The translations under genes and the position numbers were made by a program. A stretch of DNA of 64,000 bases from Stenotrophomonas nitritireducens (GTDB lineage Bacteria > Pseudomonadota > Gammaproteobacteria > Xanthomonadales > Xanthomonadaceae): NCBI RefSeq assembly GCF_001700965.1, contig NZ_CP016756.1, forward strand, positions 3,896,501 through 3,960,500. The letters are read 5' to 3'. The notes under the pieces were generated by a model. The model did no database searches and was not told the DNA's origin. It saw nothing but the letters and a program-made list of their open reading frames with translations. Within the stretch, counting starts at the first letter, position 1. Each line of letters starts with the position of its first letter. Positions 1 to 7,700 of this stretch are shown piece by piece.

Positions 1-80
1 AGCTTTTCTTTGCGGGCATCGTTCTGGCCCAGGCCTTGCGCTATCGTGACAACCTTCGATTTGCTTTCCGGATTGACGAT

Positions 81-1412
81 ATGAATGTGGTTTCTGCCTG
101 GCTGCGGATCCCCTTCTGGCAGCGGGTGGTGGGCGGCTTCGTGCTGGGCGCGCTGGCCGGCTGGGCGATGGGCCCGGCTGCCGAGACCTTTTTTGGCCCG
201 CTGGGCGAGCTCTACGTCACCTTGATCAAGATGATCGCGGTGCCGCTGGTGTTCTTCGCGGTGATCAATGCGATCGGCTCGCTGCATGGGCAGAAATCTG
301 TTGCGGCGCTGAGCGGCCGCACCTTCCTGTGGTTTGTCATCACCGCCGCGTTTGCGGTGGGCATTGGCCTGCTGGTCGGCACGGTGATGCAGCCGGGTAC
401 CGGCGGGCTCAAGCTGGCGGTGGATTCGGCCTATACCCCGCGTGACGTGCCATCCATCGCCAAGGTGCTGATGGATGTGGTGCCGTCCAATGTGTTCTAT
501 GCGCTGGCTGGCATCGGCACCAAGGCCAATGCGGCCGGTGAGCAGGTGCTGGCCGCTGGCCGCGGCTCGATCCTGCCGGTGATCTTCTTCGCCGGCCTGC
601 TGGGCTTTGCGATGGTAAAGCTGGGCGAGAAGGTCAACGAGGCGCGCAAGCTGGTTGGCCAGATGAGCGAGATCATGATCCAGGTGACCCGCTTCGTGCT
701 GGAGATGACGCCGCTGGGTACCTTCGGCCTGATCGCCGGGCTGGTGGGCAGCTATGGTTTCGAGAAGCTGCTGCCGCTGGGCAATTTCGTGCTGGCGCTG
801 TATGTGGCCTGCGCGCTGCATATCGTGGTGGTCTACAGCGGCTTGTTGCTGGTGCATGGGCTCAACCCGTGGAAGTTCTTCCGCGGTGCGGCGCCGGGCA
901 TGCAGGTGGCATTTGTGGCCTCGTCGAGCTTCGCCGCGATGCCGGTGGCGATGCGTTCGATCAGTGACAACCTTGGCGTGAACAAGGACTACGCATCGTT
1001 CGCGGTGCCCTTGGGCGCCAGCATCAAGATGGACGGCTGCGGCGCGATCTATCCGGCGCTGTGTGCGGTGTTCATCGCGCAATACACCGGTGTGCCGTTG
1101 ACGCCCGAGCAGTATGTGATCGTGTTGATCGCCTCGGTGCTGGGCAGCTTTGGTACCGCTGGCGTGCCAGGCACGGCGGTGGTGATGGCCACGGTGGTGT
1201 TGAGCGCGGCCAATCTGCCGTTGGAGGCGATTGGCTACCTGTACGCGATCGACCGCATCCTCGACATGATGCGCACCATGACCAACGTCACCGGGCAGAT
1301 GGTGGTGCCGGTGATCGTGGCCAAGGAAACAGGGCTGCTCGACCAGCAGGTTTACGACGCAGCCGGCACCCCGGCGATGGGCGGTGGAGCCAGTGGCCGC
1401 CATCTGGAGTGA
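81..1412 (+). CDS. Dicarboxylate/amino acid:cation symporter (DAACS family)
   Basis: This 443-residue multi-spanning protein belongs to the glutamate/dicarboxylate:H+ or Na+ symporter family (GltP/DctA type) in the inner membrane. Family landmarks are visible in order: a serine-rich hairpin (ASSSFAAMP, about residue 280), a KMDGC motif (about 317) where family members usually have NMDGT, a GVPGTA loop, and the substrate-binding helix DRILDMMRTMTNVTG (about 394-408). The Arg in that helix normally binds the substrate carboxylate. Length matches the family. I chose the ATG at 81 because the protein there begins with the typical short cytoplasmic helix (residues WLRIPFWQRVVGG). The same frame is open upstream to the window edge with a TTG at 36, but that extension has no family character. 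Substrate cannot be fixed; a C4-dicarboxylate or acidic amino acid is likely. A strong terminator follows at 1490, so it appears to be monocistronic. Confidence 0.9.
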   Translation: MNVVSAWLRIPFWQRVVGGFVLGALAGWAMGPAAETFFGPLGELYVTLIKMIAVPLVFFAVINAIGSLHGQKSVAALSGRTFLWFVITAAFAVGIGLLVGTVMQPGTGGLKLAVDSAYTPRDVPSIAKVLMDVVPSNVFYALAGIGTKANAAGEQVLAAGRGSILPVIFFAGLLGFAMVKLGEKVNEARKLVGQMSEIMIQVTRFVLEMTPLGTFGLIAGLVGSYGFEKLLPLGNFVLALYVACALHIVVVYSGLLLVHGLNPWKFFRGAAPGMQVAFVASSSFAAMPVAMRSISDNLGVNKDYASFAVPLGASIKMDGCGAIYPALCAVFIAQYTGVPLTPEQYVIVLIASVLGSFGTAGVPGTAVVMATVVLSAANLPLEAIGYLYAIDRILDMMRTMTNVTGQMVVPVIVAKETGLLDQQVYDAAGTPAMGGGASGRHLE

Positions 1413-1489
1413 GCCGCAGTTGGCTGCGGCATCCGGGTGAAAGGCCAGTAGTGCGTTGATGTTGATCCCTTGAATACTCGAGCTGTGCG

Positions 1490-1527
1490 AAATCCGGTGC
1501 CAGGACTCTGGCATCGGATTTTTTTGC
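1490..1527 (+). terminator. Intrinsic terminator after the symporter gene
   Basis: A 13-bp stem (AAATCCGGTGCCA at 1490-1502 with TGGCATCGGATTT at 1509-1521, one G-T pair) has a 6-base loop and runs into a T tract at 1519-1526. It is about 80 bases past the symporter stop codon. Confidence 0.85.
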
Positions 1528-1563
1528 CTATCCCTTCGCGCCTCCTTTGCCTGCGGCAGCTGT

Positions 1564-1659
1564 GTAGGAGCGGCGTCAGCCGCGAAGCTGGTGCATCGTC
1601 AGATGACATGCATGCAAGGGTTGCAGCGCTGTCGGCTTCGCGGCTGACGCCGCTCCTAC
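1564..1659. repeat. REP-like paired palindrome (GTAGGAGCGGC family)
   Basis: The left arm GTAGGAGCGGCGTCAGCCGC at 1564 and the right arm ending CGCCGCTCCTAC at 1659 are reverse complements, separated by about 50 variable bases. The same arms recur at 18892-19006, 41694-41790, 41807-41903 and 62044-62193, always between genes, so this is a dispersed intergenic repeat. Overlapping short reading frames (for example 1352-1885 minus and 1470-1760 plus) are products of the repeat and not genes. The rest of the 1413-1898 gap holds only the terminator and the candidate regulatory sites listed separately. Confidence 0.85.
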
Positions 1660-1718
1660 AGGGGCTGCCTCGCGCCACTCCTTGGTTCCCACAGGCGAAT
1701 GCCCGTGCGGCTGTAGCA

Positions 1719-1847
1719 GGTGTAACAACTGTCTGTAACAGCGCTGATACACCGGCGTGAAAGCCGCGTCCGGCTTGGGTCCTGGGAGTTTCAGCAGGCG
1801 GCCATACGTCGTATTTGAAATCCGACCGGCTGTGACAGGGATACACC
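1719..1847 (+). promoter_or_regulatory. Candidate enhancer sites upstream of the amyloid operon
   Basis: Two similar blocks lie upstream of the sigma-54 promoter. The first is CTGTAACAG (1733-1741) followed by GATACACC (1746-1753), sitting within a larger imperfect palindrome GGTGTA...TACACC (1719-1753). The second is CTGTGACAG (1830-1838) followed by GATACACC (1840-1847). CTGTRACAG is itself a near-perfect palindrome. Their distances from the promoter (about 60 and 155 bases) fit enhancer sites for a sigma-54 activator, the likely binder being the regulator at 7701-9032. This is inference from sequence pattern only. Confidence 0.5.
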
Positions 1848-1898
1848 TGTAACCCTTGTTGCAGAACACAACCTACTGTTTCCACAGGAAAATAACGC

Positions 1899-1915
1899 TT
1901 GGCACGGTTGCTGCT
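1899..1915 (+). promoter_or_regulatory. Sigma-54 (-24/-12) promoter of the fap-like operon
   Basis: TTGGCACGGTTGCTGCT carries the invariant GG (1901-1902) and GC (1913-1914) separated by exactly 10 bases, with TGGCAC matching the -24 consensus perfectly and CTGCT close to the -12 TTGCW. Transcription would begin near 1926, some 23 bases before the ATG at 1949. A sigma-54-dependent activator gene lies at the other end of the operon. Confidence 0.75.
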
Positions 1916-1948
1916 CCTTCACTCGCGTTGTTACGAGTGGACGACGCA

Positions 1949-2482
1949 ATGGACAGCTGCAACCTACATCGTTATGCCGCCCTGATCGGCGTGTTGCTGA
2001 TCGGCGCCGCCGCCAGCCAGGGCGCCTTGGCCTCTGGCGCGCGTCAGGGCGTAAAGGCGCAGCCGGGCGAGATCGTATTGCTGCGCGACGTCTCTACCCG
2101 TCCGGCCTATCGTCCGGCACCGCCGGGCATGGCCTTGATTGCGGATCCGTCGCCGCGCAAGGAGCTGGGCACGGCGTTGGGTGCCGGCGGCATGAGTGAA
2201 CTCAGCGACGACGACTACGCGTCGATGGGCTCGGGTATGGCAGACGGCCTGGCAAGCGGTCACGGCCAGACCACGGTGGAGCGGGTGACCAGCGGTGTGG
2301 TCGGCGGCACCCTGGGACGGGTTGTGGGTGACGGCGGCATGCTGTCCGGCAACCAGATGTCACGCGCCATCGGCGGCCCGATGGGCGCCGTGGGCGGGGC
2401 CACACGCGGTATCGGTGATCAGGTGCGTGGCGCATTGGCGCAGTTCCCGCTGGGCCAGCCAGCCGGGCCGGGTGGCAAGTGA
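1949..2482 (+). CDS. Gly-rich secreted protein, first gene of the fap-like operon
   Basis: This 177-residue protein starts with a signal-peptide-like segment (YAALIGVLLIGAAASQGALAS). It continues with a Pro/Arg-rich stretch and a Gly-rich C-terminal half with glycine-zipper-like spacing (SGVVGGTLGRVVGDGG, then AIGGPMGAVGGATRGIG). I do not recognise the family. It holds the position of fapA in Pseudomonas but does not obviously resemble it. The start at 1949 was chosen because the promoter's predicted transcription start is about 1926; a longer frame beginning at 1856 would lie upstream of it. The stop overlaps the next start in GTGA, so translation is probably coupled. A role in secretion or assembly of the amyloid subunits is inferred from position only. 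Confidence 0.75.
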   Translation: MDSCNLHRYAALIGVLLIGAAASQGALASGARQGVKAQPGEIVLLRDVSTRPAYRPAPPGMALIADPSPRKELGTALGAGGMSELSDDDYASMGSGMADGLASGHGQTTVERVTSGVVGGTLGRVVGDGGMLSGNQMSRAIGGPMGAVGGATRGIGDQVRGALAQFPLGQPAGPGGK

Positions 2483-3114
2483 ACACCGCCTTCCTCCGTC
2501 TGTCGGGCGCAGTGCTGGCACTGCTGCTGGTCGGCGCGGCGCAGGCGCAATCGCGCCCCGACAGTTACATCGGCATGTTGTCTTACCTGTCTGCGGACAG
2601 CCGCATCGACGGCAATGCGCTGGCTGGCGCCGATGGCTCGATCAAGGTCAACCAGGCCGCCGGTGAGCTCAATCTGCAGGCCAACCTGCACAGCATGGCC
2701 AATGGCAACCAGGCAGCGTCAAGCGTACGCAGCCTGCAGCAGCGGCAAGCCAATCTCTACAACACACCGATGCAGGCTTCGGCCGTGGTCGGTGGCAATG
2801 CGCTGGCCGGGGCCAGCGGCATCGCTTCAATCAATCAGGCCAGTGGCGGCGGCAATGCGGAGCTGAACTCCGTCAACGCGACGCTGGCTGCACAGGGCAT
2901 ACGCGAGGCAAGTGATGAAGCAATGACTTCATCCGAAGTGCTCGCGTCGGCGGGGGGGCAGTCCATCGTCACCGACCCGCGTGCTACCCGACGGGTAGGC
3001 GTGGAGGAATCCGCGTTGCGCGGATTTGACGGCGTACTGCAACTCAATCAGATCGCGGGATCAGGCAATGCAACGGAGAACAGATTCAGCATCTCCGTGC
3101 AGGGCACCCCGTGA
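2479..3114 (+). CDS. Minor amyloid subunit-like protein (FapB-like)
   Basis: This 211-residue exported protein has a signal peptide ending near AQAQS. Three imperfect repeats share the pattern G-N-A-L-x-G-x-x-G-x-x-x-x-N-Q-x-(A/S)-G-x-x-N-x-x-x-N: one near residues 46-68 (GNALAGADG...NQAAGELN), one near 105-128 (GNALAGASG...NQASGGGN), and a degraded one near 187-205 (LRGFDG...NQIAGSGN). Regularly spaced Asn/Gln/Gly in such repeats is typical of bacterial functional amyloids (curlin, FapB, FapC). Its place directly before the larger repeat protein matches FapB, the proposed nucleator in Pseudomonas. The GTG start at 2479 overlaps the previous stop by four bases. Assignment as FapB is by position and composition; direct homology was not tested. 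Confidence 0.75.
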   Translation: MNTAFLRLSGAVLALLLVGAAQAQSRPDSYIGMLSYLSADSRIDGNALAGADGSIKVNQAAGELNLQANLHSMANGNQAASSVRSLQQRQANLYNTPMQASAVVGGNALAGASGIASINQASGGGNAELNSVNATLAAQGIREASDEAMTSSEVLASAGGQSIVTDPRATRRVGVEESALRGFDGVLQLNQIAGSGNATENRFSISVQGTP

Positions 3115-3161
3115 GCACAGCTCCATCCACCCGATGCATCAGAAAACCTGAAGAGGGCACC

Positions 3162-4652
3162 ATGAAAGCGATCAAATGGAATGTACTCGCCATGGCGGTT
3201 ACCGCATTCACCATGAGTGCGGCGGCCAGTGCGGCGGACGATCAGAACGCGAGCGCGACCATCAATCACCTGCACAATGTGGTTGAGACGCGCACGAACA
3301 CCAACACAAATACGAACACCAATACCAACGTAAATACCGATGTAAACACCGCGATCGATACCGACATCGATCTGAAGTTGGATGCCGCTGCCAGACTGCG
3401 CTACAACGATACGCGCAACAACACTGACACCCGCACCAATACCGAAACCACCAGCAATACCGACACCCGCAGCAACACCGAGACGACCAACACCTGGTCC
3501 AACGATGTCACCGAGAACGTACAGAAGACCTCGAACATCTCCGCCGACGAACGCAAGGAAAAGAACAACCACGGCGTTGATGTGAACATCGAGAAGGACA
3601 TCCGTCTGAGCTCGGACGTGAACTTCTCCGGCGACCCGACCATCACCGGCAACATCGATCTGGATTCGGCCGCGATTGCCATCATTGACAACCGCCAGTC
3701 GATCTCCGGCAACCATGCCCGCAACGGGTTGCTGGAAAACACCGCTTCGATCGGCGATGACGTTGCCTCCGATGCCTCGGGCAACCTGGGCTTCAACGTG
3801 GCTGCCGGTGACAACAACGCACAGGACAATGCCGCTGCGCTGTCCGCTGCCGATGCGTCCTTCAGCTTTGGCATGGCTGACGCCGAAGTGTTCGTGAACC
3901 AGGCTGGCACCAACAACATGACCTGGAACCATGGCGTGACCAACGATGCTGGCATCAGCGGCAACGCGTTCTCCGGTGCAGCCGGCAACATCGGCGTCAA
4001 CGTGACCTCGGGTAACAACAACGAGCAGAAGAACGCTCTAGCTGCCTCGGTTGCCACCAGCGCCTATGCCACCTCGACCATCAGCTCGAACCAGACCTCG
4101 AGCGGCAACCGCGTCGAGAACAACGGCTACTACGACCGCATGGTCAGCACCGTCAACGTGAACCTGAGCGGCAAGGTGACGGGTACCACCAGCGGCTCGG
4201 GCACCGGCGAGTACACCGGCACCGGCAATTCCTATCAGAAGTCCAATTTCTACGTGGACAACTGGTCGGGCGATACGCATCCGGCGGGCGACCAGACCGG
4301 TCACTCGGATTGGGACAACCAGACCCAGGGTGCCGTGGCCAACCCGAACAGGCCGGGTGTGGGTGGCATGGCATGGGATACCGATGAGAAGGGCACCAGC
4401 AAGTTCAGCGAGATGGGAACTGCTGATCTGACGGCCAGCCTGAGTGGCCAGGTGAGCACCGTCAACTGGGTGGCGGTCAATGCGACCAATACCGCCAGTC
4501 TGTCGGGCTCGGCGTTCTCCAATGCCTCCGGCAACATCGGTGTGAACGTGTCCTCCGGTACCGGCAACCTGCAGGCCAACAGCCTTGCGCTGGCGGTTGC
4601 GCAGCCCTCGACCGGCGGTGGCACTCCGCCGGGCAACCCGGGTGGTGAATAA
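3162..4652 (+). CDS. fapC: Major functional amyloid subunit-like protein (FapC-like)
   Basis: This 496-residue protein has a clear signal peptide (cleavage near ASAAD) and is probably secreted and polymerised outside the cell. A low-complexity Asn/Thr/Asp tract near residues 43-68 (NTNTNTN type) is followed by a second one near 85-115 (NTDTRTNTET type). The C-terminal two thirds carry amyloid repeats with the core A-x-G-N-(I/L)-G-(V/F)-N-V-x-(A/S)-G-x-x-N-x-Q-x-N: SGNLGFNVAAGDNNAQDN, then AGNIGVNVTSGNNNEQKN, and near the C terminus SGNIGVNVSSGTGNLQAN. A Gly/Ser/Thr-rich linker of about 100 residues separates repeats two and three. This matches the FapC layout of three repeats with variable linkers. 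The ATG at 3162 has AAGAGG upstream. Three hairpins follow the gene, which may raise its message level over the downstream genes. Confidence 0.82.
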   Translation: MKAIKWNVLAMAVTAFTMSAAASAADDQNASATINHLHNVVETRTNTNTNTNTNTNVNTDVNTAIDTDIDLKLDAAARLRYNDTRNNTDTRTNTETTSNTDTRSNTETTNTWSNDVTENVQKTSNISADERKEKNNHGVDVNIEKDIRLSSDVNFSGDPTITGNIDLDSAAIAIIDNRQSISGNHARNGLLENTASIGDDVASDASGNLGFNVAAGDNNAQDNAAALSAADASFSFGMADAEVFVNQAGTNNMTWNHGVTNDAGISGNAFSGAAGNIGVNVTSGNNNEQKNALAASVATSAYATSTISSNQTSSGNRVENNGYYDRMVSTVNVNLSGKVTGTTSGSGTGEYTGTGNSYQKSNFYVDNWSGDTHPAGDQTGHSDWDNQTQGAVANPNRPGVGGMAWDTDEKGTSKFSEMGTADLTASLSGQVSTVNWVAVNATNTASLSGSAFSNASGNIGVNVSSGTGNLQANSLALAVAQPSTGGGTPPGNPGGE

Positions 4653-4658
4653 CCGGAA

Positions 4659-4765
4659 GCGTCATCCAATCGGATGACGCACCGGCTTCGCGCAACAAGC
4701 CCGGCCATCCGCCAATGGCCGGGTTCCGGGAGCCCCCATTCCTTTCCCCCGGGAGGGGGGCTCCC
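4659..4765 (+). other. Three consecutive hairpins between fapC-like and fapD-like genes
   Basis: Three strong inverted repeats are packed into 107 bases: GCGTCATCC/GGATGACGC (4659-4680), CCCGGCCAT/ATGGCCGGG (4700-4723) and GGGAGCCCCC/GGGGGCTCCC (4728-4765). None is followed by a clear T tract, so they look more like message-stabilising or processing structures, or partial attenuators, than a full terminator. The effect would be to favour the amyloid subunit over the downstream export genes; this is inference. Confidence 0.6.
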
Positions 4766-4795
4766 ACCTTCCTATACGCTGGAGGCGCCGTGTTT

Positions 4796-5494
4796 ATGTT
4801 CCGTTGCTTGCTGCTGACCTGTGCGTTGTCGGTGTCCCCTGGCCTGCTGCATGCGGGCGAGGTGGCATTCAACGGCGTGCTGCCCAATGGGGCCCTGTAC
4901 AGCGGCAAGATCGAGAGCATGAAAGAACGGCGTTTCCGCAACCTGGTGCGGCAGCAGACCGATTACAGCTGCGGCGCCGCGGCCTTGGCCACGATCCTCA
5001 AGCATGCCTACCACTTGAATACCGATGAGGCGACGGTGATCGAGGGAATGATGGGGGTGGCCGATCCGGAGTTGGTGAAACAACGCGGATTCTCATTGCT
5101 GGACATCAAGCGTTACGTGGAATCGCTGGGCATGCGCGGGCGCGGCTACCGGATTGATGAAGACCGCTTGGCGAACCTTCGGGTCCCCGGCCTGGTGTTG
5201 ATGGATGTGCGTGGGTTCCGCCACTTCGTCGTGCTCAAGCAGGTGCGTGATGGCGTGGCCGAGATTGCCGACCCCATCCTCGGCAACCGCGTGGTGCCGA
5301 TGGCCGAGTTCCTGCAGTCCTGGCCCTCGCGCGCGGTGTTCGTGGTGATAGGCAGCGATTTCGACCGCAATACCGTGCTGCTGCAACCTGCTGAAAGACC
5401 GAGTGCGCGCGCGCTGTATGCACGTCAAGGGCGCGGCCCCATTACCGATGCGGAGCTGGTCGATTTCGGTTTTACCCATGCCGACCTGTTCTGA
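4796..5494 (+). CDS. fapD: C39-family cysteine peptidase (FapD-like)
   Basis: This 232-residue exported protein has a signal peptide (FRCLLLTCALSVSPGLLHAG) and a papain-like C39 domain over most of the rest. The catalytic set is visible: an oxyanion Gln and active Cys in QQTDYSCGAAAL, the His in GFRHFVVL, and the Asp in EIADPILGN. In the Fap system FapD is a periplasmic C39 protease thought to cleave or guide subunits for secretion. GGAGG at 4781 precedes two candidate in-frame starts, GTG at 4790 and ATG at 4796; ATG was preferred. The longer frame starting at 4715 would run through the hairpin region and lacks signal character. It lies between the major subunit and the third amyloid-like gene, as in fapC-D-E. 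Confidence 0.82.
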   Translation: MFRCLLLTCALSVSPGLLHAGEVAFNGVLPNGALYSGKIESMKERRFRNLVRQQTDYSCGAAALATILKHAYHLNTDEATVIEGMMGVADPELVKQRGFSLLDIKRYVESLGMRGRGYRIDEDRLANLRVPGLVLMDVRGFRHFVVLKQVRDGVAEIADPILGNRVVPMAEFLQSWPSRAVFVVIGSDFDRNTVLLQPAERPSARALYARQGRGPITDAELVDFGFTHADLF

Positions 5495-5506
5495 AGGAGT
5501 GTTGTG

Positions 5507-6271
5507 ATGAACATGATCAAGTTCGCCCTGCTGGCTTTGGCGCTGAGTGCCGCGCTGCCAGTGCACGGTGCGGAAAATCCAAGCAAGCCTGGCAAGGGCC
5601 TGCATGAAATACCCGATCCGGAATTGAACCTTATGCGCGGCCGTTACACCGTAGGGGGTAACGCAGTGGCATGGTTCGGAGTAACCATGGTGTCGACCTG
5701 GCAGACCGGCACCGGCCAGAACCTGCAGGGCACCATGACCCTGGGCATGGATTTCACCAAGGGCAACACGCCCAAGGTCAGCTTCACCCCCAGCGTCAAC
5801 ATCACCGCCGCCAATGCGCCGCTACCGGATGTGACAGGGCGCAGTATTGATGGCAGCGGCTTGAACAATGTGAGTGGTGTCAGCCAGAGCGTGCAGGTCG
5901 CCGGCGACAGCAACCGCGCCAGCAACGTGATGCATTTGAACGTACGCAACGACGGCGTGGTGCCGACCGGCACCGGTACGGTTGCCGGCGATGCCAGCGC
6001 GCAGTCCGGCAATGCCAGTGCGGTGGCCAGCTTCGACGGCAATGCCGCGCGGCTGCAGTTGAACATCGAAGGTCAGGGCGCGGTGCAGCAATGGCTGCGC
6101 AGCGGCAGCGTTGGCCAGAGCATCCAGCTGACCAGCGATGGGCAGGTGGTGAACAACCGGTTGCAGATTGATCTGGTGCGGCAGTCGCTGGGGGGCAATC
6201 TGCCGCTTGCACAGAACGTGGCACAGGCCATCACGCTCAATCGGGGGATTGGCGGGGTCGGCGGGCAGTGA
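5507..6271 (+). CDS. Amyloid-related secreted protein (FapE-like)
   Basis: This 254-residue exported protein has a signal peptide ending near VHGAE, followed by a conserved-looking segment (HEIPDPELNLMRGRYTVGG) and a long Asn/Gly/Ser/Gln-rich region predicted to be mainly beta strand. Short stretches recall the subunit repeats (for example SQSVQVAGDSNRASN). In Pseudomonas the gene in this position, fapE, encodes a minor fibre-associated component. The ATG at 5507 has AAGGAG seven bases upstream. A GTG directly before it at 5504 would add one residue. A small hairpin with an ATTTT tail separates it from the next gene, so partial termination is possible there. Function is inferred from position and composition. 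Confidence 0.72.
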   Translation: MNMIKFALLALALSAALPVHGAENPSKPGKGLHEIPDPELNLMRGRYTVGGNAVAWFGVTMVSTWQTGTGQNLQGTMTLGMDFTKGNTPKVSFTPSVNITAANAPLPDVTGRSIDGSGLNNVSGVSQSVQVAGDSNRASNVMHLNVRNDGVVPTGTGTVAGDASAQSGNASAVASFDGNAARLQLNIEGQGAVQQWLRSGSVGQSIQLTSDGQVVNNRLQIDLVRQSLGGNLPLAQNVAQAITLNRGIGGVGGQ

Positions 6272-6273
6272 GC

Positions 6274-6295
6274 CCCGTGCCTGGCACGGGATTTT
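6274..6295 (+). terminator. Small hairpin, possible attenuator before fapF-like gene
   Basis: CCCGTG (6274-6279) pairs with CACGGG (6285-6290) and is followed by ATTTT. The stem is short, so it is more likely partial termination or a spacer structure than full termination. Confidence 0.45.
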
Positions 6296-6322
6296 GCAGG
6301 TACAACGTAGAGGACGGCAGCA

Positions 6323-7654
6323 ATGAAACGACTGGCGATGGCGGCGCTGGTGAGTCTGACTGTGGCTTCACCCAAGGTGTTGGCACAGGAGGCGACAACC
6401 GGCAGTAGCGATGAGGCGGATGTACGGGCATTGGTTTCGCAGCTGGAGGCGTTGAAGGCCAGCTATGCACAGGAGGTGCGGCGTTTGCGCGAACTGGACA
6501 TGCAGGTGCAGGCGATCCAGGCGCGGGTAAGCGGCAAGACTGCGCAGATGCCTGCCGCGCAGCCGCCCACGGCAATGGCTGCAGGACCTCAAGCGCCCGC
6601 AGTACCGGCCGCAGCTACGGCTGCCGCCGCGACGCCGCCGGCCGAAGGTTATGCCAGCAGCGCGACCGAGGCGCAGCAGGCCAAGGAAGCGGCGCGACGT
6701 AGTGTGGATGACGTCAAGCAACAGCAGTCGGCCTTGTTCAACCAGCGCCTGACGCTGGAAAACAGCGTCACCTACGCACGCTACGACCGCAAACAACTCA
6801 CCCTCAATGGTTTCCTGGCGCTGGATGCGATCTTCCTGGGCAACATCGCCATCGAGAACGTCGAGTCCGATTCGCTCACCTACAACTTTGCCGCGCGCTG
6901 GGGCCTCAATCCGCGTTTGACCTTGAACCTGGACGTGCCTTACATCGCCCGCAAGACCATCTATCAGAAAGGCGGTGCTGGCGGCTCGGCGGCGGCGATC
7001 GCGCAGGAGGAGACCCATGGCACCGGCATCGGCGATGTGACCGTCAGCGCCAACTACAAGCTGTTCGGCGAACGCGGCTGGCGCCCGGAAACAGTGCTGA
7101 CCGGTGCGGTGACCGCACCGACCGGGCGTGAACCCTATGGCCTGGACTGGAAGGTGATCGAACGCGATGACGATGACTTCATCCGCTTCGCGGTGCCGGC
7201 CAAGCAGCCCACCGGCAATGGTTTGTGGCAGGCCAATATCGGTCTGTCGGCGGTCAAGAGCGCCGATCCCGCGATCCTGTTCGGCAACATCGGCTACGTG
7301 CGTTCGTTCAAGCGCAGCTTCAACGACATCGATGCCAACCCTGACACGGTCAATCCGGGCGAAGTGGTGCTGGGCGATTCGTATTACTTCGGCGCCGGCA
7401 TTGCGTTTGCTTTCAACGAACGCACCAGCCTGAGCATTTCCTTCAGTGACCGCATGAGCGCACGTGCTTCCACCCGCTACAAGAACGGCAAATGGATGAA
7501 GGTCATCGGCAGCGATGGCAACGCCGGCACGCTCAATCTGGGTGTGACCTATGCACTGACCTCCAAGGCCACCTTCGTCAGCATGCTGGGAATCGGGCTG
7601 ACACCGGATGCGCCGGATTTCAGCCTGGCGTTCAAGGTGCCTTACATGCTCTGA
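6323..7654 (+). CDS. fapF: Outer-membrane barrel with N-terminal coiled coil (FapF-like)
   Basis: This 443-residue protein has a signal peptide (cleaved near LAQEA), then a heptad-rich helix (about residues 30-75, ALVSQLEALKASYAQEVRRL), an Ala/Pro-rich linker, and from about residue 140 a C-terminal region of alternating aromatic/polar strands typical of an outer-membrane barrel (ENSVTYARYDRKQLTLNGFL onward). FapF of Pseudomonas is a trimeric porin whose N-terminal coiled coil gates secretion of the amyloid subunits, and this layout matches it well. It does not end in the usual aromatic residue but in YML. AGAGGA precedes the ATG. It is the last gene of the operon; the regulator gene converges on it 46 bases downstream. 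Confidence 0.8.
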   Translation: MKRLAMAALVSLTVASPKVLAQEATTGSSDEADVRALVSQLEALKASYAQEVRRLRELDMQVQAIQARVSGKTAQMPAAQPPTAMAAGPQAPAVPAAATAAAATPPAEGYASSATEAQQAKEAARRSVDDVKQQQSALFNQRLTLENSVTYARYDRKQLTLNGFLALDAIFLGNIAIENVESDSLTYNFAARWGLNPRLTLNLDVPYIARKTIYQKGGAGGSAAAIAQEETHGTGIGDVTVSANYKLFGERGWRPETVLTGAVTAPTGREPYGLDWKVIERDDDDFIRFAVPAKQPTGNGLWQANIGLSAVKSADPAILFGNIGYVRSFKRSFNDIDANPDTVNPGEVVLGDSYYFGAGIAFAFNERTSLSISFSDRMSARASTRYKNGKWMKVIGSDGNAGTLNLGVTYALTSKATFVSMLGIGLTPDAPDFSLAFKVPYML

Positions 7655-7700
7655 GCGTGCCGGCCAAGGCGGAACAACGCCGAAGCGCTGCGTCGAGCAA

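Noticed and set aside
1..80. Extension of the symporter to the window start
   Set aside because: The frame is open, but the family-typical N terminus starts at the ATG at 81.
1352..1885. Open frames in the gap before the amyloid operon
   Set aside because: They lie across a terminator and an inverted repeat, and lack start signals.
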